From NCBI GenBank assembly GCA_963739135.1, contig CAVTZG010000019.1:34544-98543 (forward strand): a DNA stretch of 64,000 nucleotides, written 5' to 3'. The notes beneath the pieces were generated by a model that saw only the letters and a program-made list of their open reading frames with translations, was not told the DNA's origin and made no database searches. This DNA comes from Palsa-504 sp963739135 (GTDB lineage Bacteria > Actinomycetota > Actinomycetes > Streptosporangiales > Streptosporangiaceae). Within the stretch, counting starts at the first letter, position 1. Every line of letters starts with the position of its first letter. Below are positions 1-7,040 of the stretch, piece by piece. The translations under genes were made by a program, and so were the position numbers.

Positions 1-678
1 GCCCAGCCGGCCGGCCAGCCGGTCCCGGTCCACCGGCAGCCGGGTGCCGCCGACCGCCCCGGCGCCGCCGGGTGAGGTGTCCGCGCGGGCGTAGGCCGCC
101 TCGATTCGGTCCAGGTGCCGGACCGCCTGCTCGGCGAAGCTGCCCAGGTAATGGCCGAACGTGGACGGCTGAGCGGGCTGCAGGTAGGTGTGGTCGGCCC
201 ACAAGGTGGCCGCGTGCCGTCGGGCCTGGCGGGCCAGTTCCTCGGCCAGGTCGGCCACGTCGCCGTGCAGGCCGAGCAGCTTGTCCCTGACGGCCAGGCG
301 GAAGGCGATGCGGCCGGCCTCGCGGCGGGTGCGGCCCAGGTGCAGGCGCCCGGCGGCCGGGCCGAGAGCACGCTCGAGCTCGCGTTCCCGGCTGTTGTAT
401 GCGTCGCCGTACACCGGGTCGTAGGGGAAGTCGGCGGCCGGCTTGTCGAGCAGGTCGAGCAGGACGGCGCACAGCGGGGCGGCCTCGCCGGGCGCCAGGG
501 CGCCGCAGTCGACCAGTTCGGTCAGGTGGGCCAGGTCGGCCAGGGTCAGCCCGCGGTGCAGCAGCGGCGCGTCGGCGATCTCCAGCTCGTAGCCGGCCTC
601 GACCAGTTCCGGGGCGGGGCCGCTGGTGATGCGGGCCGCGGTGCCGAGGTAGCCCGCGGGCGGGTCCGGCCCGGTCAC
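1..678 (-). CDS. Aspartase/fumarase-superfamily lyase, argininosuccinate-lyase-like (partial)
   Basis: The first 226 residues of a lyase whose C-terminus lies beyond the left edge. Start is GTG at 678, overlapping the previous stop as GTGA. My translation shows argininosuccinate-lyase-type N-terminal motifs: GRLHLGRTRREAG at about residue 105, a HTYLQPAQPSTFGHYLGS block (the family's THxQxAQP region) and GAGAVGGTRLPVDRDRLAGR. The GSSxMPxKxNP loop would be off the window. It is the last visible gene of a tightly overlapping operon with comA, so it is more likely a CoM-biosynthetic lyase than an arginine-pathway enzyme. The Xanthobacter CoM operon also has two superfamily members (XcbC1, XcbD1); assigning this one to the XcbD1 role is inference. 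Confidence 0.8.
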   Translation of the reverse strand, partial: MTGPDPPAGYLGTAARITSGPAPELVEAGYELEIADAPLLHRGLTLADLAHLTELVDCGALAPGEAAPLCAVLLDLLDKPAADFPYDPVYGDAYNSRERELERALGPAAGRLHLGRTRREAGRIAFRLAVRDKLLGLHGDVADLAEELARQARRHAATLWADHTYLQPAQPSTFGHYLGSFAEQAVRHLDRIEAAYARADTSPGGAGAVGGTRLPVDRDRLAGRLG

Positions 679-1712
679 GGCTGCTGCCCGGCGAACAGGG
701 TGGGGGCGCCGCCGCTGACCAGGAAGACCTGGGTTCCCTCGGCTCGGCCGCAGCGGCAGTCGGCGATCAGCGCGGCCATGGCCTTGGCCCCGAAGACCGG
801 GTCCAGGAAGACGCCCTCGGTGGTGGCGGCCAGGTGCGCGGCGGCCCGCCCTTCGGCGGACGGCTGGCCGTAGCCGGGGCCGGTCCAGCCGCCGCGGACC
901 TCGGGCTCGGCGGGTGCCAGGTCCAGGCCGGCTAGTTCGGCGGCGCGGGCGGCGAGGTCGCGGACCCGGTCCCTGGCTTCGGGCACGGGGCGGCTCACGG
1001 TGACCCCGATGACTTTGTAGGATGCGCTGACCAGGGCCGCGCCGGCCACCAGGCCGGCCTGGGTGCCGCAGGATCCGGTGGCCGTCCACAGCGCCCGCGG
1101 GCGCTCGCCCAGCGCGTCGAGCTGGGTGGCCAGCTCCAGGCTGGCTCGGACGTACCCGAGGGCGCCGAGCGGGGTGGCGCCGCCGCGCGGCACTGGGTAC
1201 GGGCGGCGGCCTGCCTTACGCAGCTCGGCGGCCGTGGCCTCGATGCCCGCGTCGACCGAGGCGCGGTCCTGTTCGCCGGTGAACCGGACGTCGACGCCGA
1301 GCCAGCGCAGCAGCCGCATGTTGCCCTCGGCTTTGCCCTCGGCTTTGCCCTCGGCTTTGCCCTCGGCCTTGTCCTCGGGCGGGGCCGGGTGGCCGTAGCA
1401 GATCACGTGCGGCTCGATCTGGTTCCGCAGGCAGGTCAGGGCGGCCAGCATGGTCCAGTTCGACTGCGGGCCCGCGCCGGTGACCAGGCTGTCGCAGCCC
1501 TCGGCGCACAGGTCGGCCAGGATGTACTCCAGGCCGCGCAGCTTGTTGCCGCCCAGGCCCACCCCGGCCAGGTCGTCCCGCTTGAACAGGATGGGCACGC
1601 CCAGCTCGCGGGACAGGCCCGCGGCGTGGTGCAGCGGGGTGGGCTCGAGCACGAGCGGGATCCGCGGCAGGCCGGCCAGCGGTCCGGCCGAGGCAGGGGC
1701 CACCGCACTCAT
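675..1712 (-). CDS. PLP-dependent D-cysteine desulfhydrase/ACC-deaminase-like enzyme (XcbE1-like, putative CoM synthase)
   Basis: 345 aa, fold type II PLP enzyme of the D-cysteine desulfhydrase family. LVLEPTPLHHAAGLS is the usual N-terminal motif; GLGGNKLRGLEY carries the PLP lysine, and a glycine-rich phosphate loop follows (TATGSCGTQAGL). In Xanthobacter the homologous XcbE1 is the PLP enzyme of CoM biosynthesis, thought to release the thiol of CoM from a cysteine-derived thioether. Start ATG at 1712 overlaps the upstream stop (ATGA). An odd in-frame 12-bp tandem repeat encodes four KAEG units around residue 130, a probable surface-loop expansion. The role is assigned from operon context; the sequence alone would only give the family. 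Confidence 0.85.
   Translation of the reverse strand: MSAVAPASAGPLAGLPRIPLVLEPTPLHHAAGLSRELGVPILFKRDDLAGVGLGGNKLRGLEYILADLCAEGCDSLVTGAGPQSNWTMLAALTCLRNQIEPHVICYGHPAPPEDKAEGKAEGKAEGKAEGNMRLLRWLGVDVRFTGEQDRASVDAGIEATAAELRKAGRRPYPVPRGGATPLGALGYVRASLELATQLDALGERPRALWTATGSCGTQAGLVAGAALVSASYKVIGVTVSRPVPEARDRVRDLAARAAELAGLDLAPAEPEVRGGWTGPGYGQPSAEGRAAAHLAATTEGVFLDPVFGAKAMAALIADCRCGRAEGTQVFLVSGGAPTLFAGQQP
1321..1380. repeat. 12-bp tandem repeat inside the PLP enzyme gene
   Basis: Five units of ttgccctcggct (the last degenerate), encoding repeated KAEG on the minus strand. The array is in frame and does not break the gene. Confidence 0.9.
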
Positions 1713-3175
1713 GGCCGGGCTCCTGGGCGCGGCCGGGCTCCTGGGCGCGGCTGGGCTCCTGGGCGCGGCTGGGCTCCTGGGCCCGGCTGGGCTCCTGGGC
1801 GCGGCCGGGCTCCTGGGCGCGGCCGGGCTCCTTGGCACGCGCGGCACACCCGGTCGGCGAAGGCGGCGGAGGACCCGAGTGAGGCGCTGACCTGGAGGAG
1901 CTCGTCGAGTTCGGCGTCGGAGATGGCGTCCAGGCGGGCGTCGGCGCGCAGCGCGGTGCGGAAGTCCTGGCCGGCGTCGATGCCGTTCATGGCGGCGGAG
2001 TAGACCGCCTCGTGCGCGGTGTGCTTGCCGAGCCGTTCGGCCAGGGCGCGCATGACCGGCTCGGACAGCAGGTAGCCGCGGTGGGCGTTGATGTTGGCCA
2101 GCATCCGGCCGGCGTCGACGCGCAGCCCGGCCAGCATCCGGGCGCCCGAGCCCGCGCAGGCCGCGAACAGCATGCCCGTTTCCGGGACGACCAGCCATTC
2201 GGTCTTCCACGCCCGGCCGTCCCGCTCGTGCTCGGTCACCATCCCGTCCAGGGCCAGCCCGGCCTGCGCCCTGATCACCCGGGACAGCGTGACCAAGTGC
2301 TCGGAGATCTCCGGGTTGCGCTTGTGCGGCATGGTGATCGAGCCCACCGTGCCTTCGGTGAAGGACTCGCGCAGCTCGCCGACCTCGGGCCGCTGCAGTT
2401 GGTACACCTCGTTGCCGATCTTGCCGACGCTCGCCGAGATGGCGGCCAGCAGCCAGATGAACTCGGCCACCCCGTCCCGGGCGGTCAGCCACGGGATGTC
2501 CGGCGTGCCCAGGCCGAGCTGGGCGGCGAACCGGCCCAGCAGGTCAAGCGCGCGTTCGCCCCAGAACTCCATCGTGCCCAGCGCCCCGCCGAGCTGGACC
2601 ACTTCCCAGCGGGGACGGCCCTGCCGCAGGCGCTGCAGGTGCCGGTCGAGTTCGGCGGCCCAGACGGCCGCCTTGAACCCGAACGTGATGGGCAGGCCGG
2701 GCTGTCCGTGGGTGCGGCCGCACATCGGCGTGTCGCGGTGAGCGACGGCCAGCTCGAGGGCCCGGTCCCGCATGCGGGTCAGGTCTCGTTCGGCGATGTC
2801 GCCCAGGGCCCGGAAGACCAGGGCGAACCAGGTGTCGGACAGGTCCTGCACGGTGGCGCCGTAGTAGACCCACTCCCGGGCTTCGGCGGGCAGCGTGTCC
2901 CGCAGGGCCCGGATCAGGCCCATGGTCGAATGCCCGGTGGCCCGGGTCTGCTCCGCGATCAGGTCCAGGTCCAGCTCCGAGGCGTCGGCGTGGGCGGCTA
3001 TGGCCGCCGCGGCGGCGGGCGGGATCAGGCCAGTCTGGGCCTGGGCCTGGGCCAGGGCGGCCAGGATCCGCAGCCAGGCCTGGGTCCGGCCCTGGTCGGA
3101 GAACAGCGCGGAGGCTTCGGGCGTGGTCCACAGGTGGCCGTAGATGGCCGAGTCGGTGGGGTGAGCGCCGGTCAT
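1709..3175 (-). CDS. Aspartase/fumarase-superfamily lyase, adenylosuccinate-lyase-like (XcbC1-like)
   Basis: 488 aa. The superfamily signature is intact as GSITMPHKRNP near residue 280, with CGRTHGQPGLP (catalytic-His region) near residue 150. In Xanthobacter CoM synthesis a member of this superfamily eliminates phosphate from phosphosulfolactate to give sulfoacrylate. Which of the two lyases here does that cannot be told from sequence alone. ATGA overlaps join it to both neighbours, so it is almost certainly co-translated with them. The last ~40 residues (repeats of PGARPR/PGAQPR) come from an 18-bp tandem array and are unlikely to be catalytic. Superfamily certain; CoM role inferred from neighbours. 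Confidence 0.85.
   Translation of the reverse strand: MTGAHPTDSAIYGHLWTTPEASALFSDQGRTQAWLRILAALAQAQAQTGLIPPAAAAAIAAHADASELDLDLIAEQTRATGHSTMGLIRALRDTLPAEAREWVYYGATVQDLSDTWFALVFRALGDIAERDLTRMRDRALELAVAHRDTPMCGRTHGQPGLPITFGFKAAVWAAELDRHLQRLRQGRPRWEVVQLGGALGTMEFWGERALDLLGRFAAQLGLGTPDIPWLTARDGVAEFIWLLAAISASVGKIGNEVYQLQRPEVGELRESFTEGTVGSITMPHKRNPEISEHLVTLSRVIRAQAGLALDGMVTEHERDGRAWKTEWLVVPETGMLFAACAGSGARMLAGLRVDAGRMLANINAHRGYLLSEPVMRALAERLGKHTAHEAVYSAAMNGIDAGQDFRTALRADARLDAISDAELDELLQVSASLGSSAAFADRVCRACQGARPRPGARPRPGAQPGPGAQPRPGAQPRPGARPRPGARP
1714..1839. repeat. 18-bp tandem repeat at the lyase 3' end
   Basis: Seven units close to gccgggctcctgggcgcg. They encode the proline/arginine-rich tail of the lyase and stop a few bases before the start codon of the next gene. 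Confidence 0.9.
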
Positions 3176-4134
3176 GGCACGGCGGCTGGCTGGGTCGGGG
3201 CCGGCTGGGTGGGGGCCAGGGCGGCCGGCAGGCCGCAGAGCAGGCGGAGCGCGGCGCGGACCTCGTCGAGATTCGCGCCCCAGGGCACCACCGCGGTCGT
3301 GCCGTGCACCTCCAGGCCACGTTCCAGCAGGCAGCACTTGGTGAGGACCAGCTCTTGCGCGGCCGGCTGGGCCGCCCGGGTTCTGGGGCACAAGTCGACC
3401 TGCGACGGCGGCCCGCCATAAAAGTGCTCGTGGAACTGCACCGAACGCTGGCAGCCGATGAGCAGCCAGTCGTCGTGATAGGGCGGGTGGGTGTCCAGGA
3501 AGCTGACCTGCGGCCCGGCCGGCAGGCCGCTGCCCCGGCAGGGCAGCAGGTAGTGCGGGGCCGGGTGGGCGGCGACCAGCTCGCGCACGTCCACCGCGTC
3601 CAGCACCAGGTCCAGCGGCGGCAGGTCCTCGTCGTAGCCGACCACCTGCTCGGCCATAGCCAGCAGCTTAGGCGGGTGCGGGGGCACGACTTCGGTGACC
3701 CGGACGCGCGCCGGCTCCGGCCGCCAGATGAAGTTGACATGCTCGAAACGGCCCTGCACCACGTAGGCCAGCACCCCGTCGCGGCGGTGGGCGAGCGCCG
3801 CCGCGGCCAGCGAGGTGGCGATGCCGACATCGGCCCCGGGCTCTTCGATCCAGGCCGTTTCCGTGGGTCCGGAAAGAACGCGCATCTCGGCCACGGGCGA
3901 GAACAGCCGGTCCGGATCCTGCGGCCGGACGGCCACCAGGGCCGTCTGACCGTGGCTGCGCCTCTGGCTTCGTAGGGCCAGGTAGGCGGTGCGCCGGTAG
4001 ATGTCCCGGTCGCGGAGCAGGTCCCCGATCGCCTCGGGGGTGAGCGGGATGTCCACCTCCTGCACCGACAGGCCGCGGTAAGGGCGGGTGATCGTGTTGG
4101 GCTCCGGCAGCTCGAACCCGGGCCCGGCGGTCAT
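3172..4134 (-). CDS. Uncharacterised 320-aa protein embedded in the CoM operon
   Basis: I do not recognise the family with certainty. No signal peptide or membrane segment is visible. Cysteines are concentrated in the C-terminal half (LLPCRGSG, IGCQRS, DLCPRT, LTKCCLLERG), with several His/Asp motifs (DTHPPYHDDW, FHEHFYGG) that could bind metal. The ATG at 4134 lies in the last unit of a 14-bp repeat; the gene ends with an ATGA overlap into the lyase. It sits between comA and the lyases, where Xanthobacter has no recalled counterpart. A CoM-pathway role such as the decarboxylation needed after sulfoacrylate is possible but speculative. Confidence 0.75.
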   Translation of the reverse strand: MTAGPGFELPEPNTITRPYRGLSVQEVDIPLTPEAIGDLLRDRDIYRRTAYLALRSQRRSHGQTALVAVRPQDPDRLFSPVAEMRVLSGPTETAWIEEPGADVGIATSLAAAALAHRRDGVLAYVVQGRFEHVNFIWRPEPARVRVTEVVPPHPPKLLAMAEQVVGYDEDLPPLDLVLDAVDVRELVAAHPAPHYLLPCRGSGLPAGPQVSFLDTHPPYHDDWLLIGCQRSVQFHEHFYGGPPSQVDLCPRTRAAQPAAQELVLTKCCLLERGLEVHGTTAVVPWGANLDEVRAALRLLCGLPAALAPTQPAPTQPAAVP

Positions 4135-4186
4135 GTCAGTGCTCTCATGTCAGTGCTCTCATGTCAGTGCTCTCATGTCAGTGCGC
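4131..4186. repeat. 14-bp tandem repeat carrying start codons
   Basis: Four units of tcatgtcagtgctc between the comA stop and the 320-aa gene. On the minus strand each unit carries ATGA; because 14 is not a multiple of 3 the extra ATGs are out of frame or quickly closed, and only the last one (4134) opens the gene. Confidence 0.9.
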
Positions 4187-4954
4187 TCACGTGAGGGCGC
4201 CGGCCGAGACCGTGTCCGCCCGCAGCCCCAGGCGCAGGGTTTCCAGGGCCAGCACGCTGGCCGGGGCAATGTTGCCCAGGTTGATGTCCGCGCCGAACTG
4301 GCGCACGAACCAGGCCTGCTGGTTCTTGCGCGGGGCCTCGAAGATGACCTTGTCCACCAGGACGGAGCCCGCGATGGCCTCGACCAGTTCCTCCCGGATG
4401 GCGTAATCGGCACGGTAGAGGCCGACCGTGCCGCTCTCCCGGCCCTCGGCGATGACCCAGGAGGCACCCGCGTCGAGGTCGCGGGCCATCTCCTCACCCC
4501 AGTCGGCCGGGGTAGGCGGGTAGCCGCCCTCCTTGGCGCCGGTCTCCGCGAGCACCGCGAAGTCGGCGGTCAGCTCCCTGATCAGGGCCTGCTTGCGGCC
4601 CGGCGGCAGCGCGCACAGCCCGTCGGAGACTTCCACATGGGAGATGCCGACCGCCAGGGCCCAGTCGCGCAACTCGGCCACGCGGTCCTGCATCGCGGCC
4701 ACCTCGAGCAGTGTCCCGCCCAGCGACACCGGGCAGCTGTGCTCGGCGCAAAGCCTGACCTTGTCCGGCAGGCACGGATCGATGTAGCCGATGCCCCAGC
4801 CGACCTTCACGATGTCCACCAGGTGCCCGGCCTGCCCGAGAAAGGACCGGGTCCCGTCCGGAGTGAGCCCGCTGTCCAGCACGTGCGTGATCCCGCGCGA
4901 CCGTGGCTTGGTCGCTCGGGCGGGCAGCTTGAGGAAGGTGGGACACTCGGGCAC
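4187..4954 (-). CDS. comA: Phosphosulfolactate synthase (first step of CoM biosynthesis)
   Basis: 255 aa, full length for the ComA/XcbB1 family, which adds sulfite to phosphoenolpyruvate to make (R)-phosphosulfolactate. Family hallmarks visible: GITHVLDSGL near the N-terminus, DIVKVGWGIGYI, the HVEVSDGLC segment, ETGAKEGGYPP, ASWVIAEGRESG and ADINLGNIAP. Start is GTG at 4954 with GGAGG six bases upstream. A 7-6-7 inverted repeat lies just beyond. It is the first gene of the operon running to the left edge. The same family includes spore-coat proteins in Bacillus, but the neighbouring CoM enzymes make the CoM assignment strong. Confidence 0.93.
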   Translation of the reverse strand: MPECPTFLKLPARATKPRSRGITHVLDSGLTPDGTRSFLGQAGHLVDIVKVGWGIGYIDPCLPDKVRLCAEHSCPVSLGGTLLEVAAMQDRVAELRDWALAVGISHVEVSDGLCALPPGRKQALIRELTADFAVLAETGAKEGGYPPTPADWGEEMARDLDAGASWVIAEGRESGTVGLYRADYAIREELVEAIAGSVLVDKVIFEAPRKNQQAWFVRQFGADINLGNIAPASVLALETLRLGLRADTVSAGALT

Positions 4955-4970
4955 GCTGCGCCTCCCGCTC

Positions 4971-4990
4971 TATGGTGTGGTCGCACCATA
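4971..4990 (-). promoter_or_regulatory. Inverted repeat upstream of comA (putative operator/promoter)
   Basis: TATGGTG, six bases, then CACCATA: a perfect 7-6-7 palindrome 17 bases upstream of the comA start. TATGGT also resembles a -10 hexamer on the minus strand. Its position suits an operator for the CoM operon; no regulator is assigned. Confidence 0.5.
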
Positions 4991-5064
4991 GGCACGGCGC
5001 CGCCCGAGTTTCGCTGTCCCCGGGGGACGAGGTTGCCGGCGTTCGTTGACCTTTATGATGCAGG

Positions 5065-5094
5065 CCCGCGCGGGCCCGGTAGGGCCCGCGCGGG
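5065..5094 (-). terminator. Hairpin after the epoxyalkane:CoM transferase gene
   Basis: Perfect 13-bp stem (cccgcgcgggccc / gggcccgcgcggg) with a ggta loop, starting 8 bases after the transferase stop. No T-run follows, as is common in high-GC hosts. Confidence 0.65.
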
Positions 5095-5102
5095 TGCGTG
5101 TG

Positions 5103-6206
5103 CTACGCGTTCAGTTCGGCGCGGACCAGAGCGGCCCCGTCGGCCAGAGCGCGCAGCTTGCCGGCGGCAATCATCCTGGGCAGGTTGATCAGTCCGCAGT
5201 CGGTGGACAGCCCGAGCCGGTCGGCCGGAACGTACTCCAGCACCTGCCGGATCCGGTCGGCGACCTGCTCGGCCGACTCGGTGACCGTCGACTTGACGTC
5301 GATGACGCCGGCCACGAATGGCTTCGTCCAGTTGTTCTCGGACAGCGGCTTGAGATCGTCCGGCCCGGTCCGGCCGACCTCGTAGTTCAGCGCGTCGATG
5401 TTGGCGTTCAGCACGTGCGGGAAGATCGCGTAGGCGCGTTCCGGCGCCGGGGCGTCCGAGGCCCGCTTGTCCAGCACGAACGCGCCGAACTCGGTCTCGG
5501 TCTGGTCCGGGAAGTAGGCAGGCGTGCCCGAGTAGTTGCCCCAGCAGGTGTGCACCCAGAACTGGCAGTTCACGCCCTCCACCGCGGCGTTAAGCGCCTC
5601 GATCTCCCAGTCGCCCATGCCGTACGGCCAGACGAACTCATCCAGCTGGATGATGTCGCAGCCGTTGTCGGCGAGTTCCTTGAAGTCCTCGTTGAACGCC
5701 TTGGCCAGGGCCAGGGCGACCTCCCTGGTGTCCTTGTAATGCAGGTTGGTGGTGGCGGCGGCGATCACGCCCAGGCCGGTATAGGAGACCTTGACCGGCT
5801 TCTTGGTAGCCTTGCGCACCGCGCGCAGGTTGACGATGTGGAACGGGTACTCGCGGCGGATCTCGCCCACGCAGGTGGGCGAGTACAGGGTGGAGTAGAT
5901 CGGCAGGCCGATGGGCGGCCCGGTCAGCTTGTAGCCGGACACGCGCTCCAGGTAGTAGTACAGGATCGTGCCGTACGGGGAGTCACCGCCGTACACCTTG
6001 CCGTCGCTGATCACGTCCAGGCCAGCCGCCTCCTGGTCCCGCACGATCGTGCCAACCACGTCCTCGAACGCCTCCTTGCTGATCGAGTCGTGGATGAACT
6101 CTCCCCTGGGCAGCGTGGCGAACCCGTGCCCGTCGTACCACCGTGGATTCGGATAGTTGCCGACCATCGTGGTCGGCAGCAGGACGTCCTGACCGCCGAT
6201 GAGCAT
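5103..6206 (-). CDS. xecA: Epoxyalkane:coenzyme M transferase (MetE-like zinc enzyme)
   Basis: 367 aa, similar in length to the Xanthobacter enzyme (about 377). The family is related to the C-terminal half of cobalamin-independent methionine synthase and uses a zinc-bound CoM thiolate to open an epoxide. Zinc ligands are visible as H219 and C221 (FWVHTCWGN) and C337 (STDCGLINLP). It lacks the N-terminal half of MetE and sits beside CoM-biosynthesis genes, favouring the CoM-transferase role over methionine synthesis. Start ATG at 6206, with AAGGAT upstream. It has its own upstream region and terminator, so it is probably a separate transcript from comA. Exact epoxide substrate unknown. Confidence 0.85.
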   Translation of the reverse strand: MLIGGQDVLLPTTMVGNYPNPRWYDGHGFATLPRGEFIHDSISKEAFEDVVGTIVRDQEAAGLDVISDGKVYGGDSPYGTILYYYLERVSGYKLTGPPIGLPIYSTLYSPTCVGEIRREYPFHIVNLRAVRKATKKPVKVSYTGLGVIAAATTNLHYKDTREVALALAKAFNEDFKELADNGCDIIQLDEFVWPYGMGDWEIEALNAAVEGVNCQFWVHTCWGNYSGTPAYFPDQTETEFGAFVLDKRASDAPAPERAYAIFPHVLNANIDALNYEVGRTGPDDLKPLSENNWTKPFVAGVIDVKSTVTESAEQVADRIRQVLEYVPADRLGLSTDCGLINLPRMIAAGKLRALADGAALVRAELNA

Positions 6207-6418
6207 CGTCGTTGATCCTTCCCGGTCACAATGCGGGTTAGTGCGAGGAGCGTAGGCCGGGCCAGGCTGGAGTTTCTTCCCCACCGCGGGACCGTTCCTG
6301 TGCCGCCGATACACATGGGGGGCTGAAAATCGGGGCCGGCCTGGCGGGGTGAGGCCGGCCAGGCGCTTCGTCTTTTGATGACCTGCACCGGCGCGGACGC
6401 GGCTGGTGATGCTGGAGC

Positions 6419-6925
6419 ATGCGGATCGCGGCAGGAGTCGGCGGTGAGGTCACCGGCACGAGCCCGGTCCCGGTGCTGGTGGGGGCGCTGTCCCCGCTCA
6501 TGGTGCAGGCCGCCGGGGAGCTCGCCGACGGTGTGGTGACCTGGCTGGCCGGCCCGCGCAGCCTGGGCGAGGCGATCGTGCCGCGGCTGCACGCGGCGGC
6601 CGCCGGACGGCCGGCGCCCCGGGTGGTGGCGGCGCTGCCGGTGGCGGTCTGCGCCGAGGAGGACCTGGCCCGGCGGCAGGCCGATGAGGTTTTCGCCCGC
6701 TACGGGAGGTTCGACAACTACCGCAGGCAGTTCGAGCGCGAGGGCGTGGCCTCGCCCGGCGAGGTGGCCCTGGTCGGGACCGAGAGCGACATAGAGCGTC
6801 AGCTGAAGAGCCTGGCGGACCTCGGCGTCACCGAGCTGTGGCCGGTGCTGTTCCCGGCCGGTCCCGATCCGGACGTCACGACGGACCGGACCCGGGCGCT
6901 GCTCGCCGGGCTCAGCCGGCCCTGA
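6419..6925 (+). pseudogene. C-terminal fragment of an F420-type luciferase-like oxidoreductase
   Basis: The 168 residues match only the C-terminal half of LLM-class flavin/F420 oxidoreductases, from PVLVGALSPLMVQAAGELAD through AEEDLARRQADEVFARYGRF to the LWPVLFP end. The N-terminal substrate/cofactor half (about 130-150 residues) is missing, and the upstream 200 bases contain no matching frame. The stop codon lies in the first unit of a 35-bp tandem array. Most likely a relic; translation from the ATG at 6419 cannot be excluded. Confidence 0.8.
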
Positions 6926-7040
6926 TCCGCCAGTCGCTCGCCGGGCTCAGCCGGTCCTGATCCGCCGGTCGCTCGCCGGGCTCAGCCGGCCCCGATCCGC
7001 CAGTCGCTCGCCGGGCTCAGCCGGCCCTGATCCGCCAGTC
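6901..7040. repeat. 35-bp tandem repeat between convergent genes
   Basis: Four units beginning gctcgccgggctcagccgg at 6901, 6936, 6971 and 7006. The first contains the stop of the luciferase-like fragment and the last contains the stop of the acyl-CoA synthetase on the other strand. Confidence 0.95.

Noticed and set aside
1..678. Arginine-biosynthesis argininosuccinate lyase
   Set aside because: No arg genes nearby; stop-start coupling places it in the CoM operon.
5103..6206. Cobalamin-independent methionine synthase
   Set aside because: Only the C-terminal-type domain is present and the gene sits among CoM and epoxide genes, so the CoM-transferase reading is preferred.
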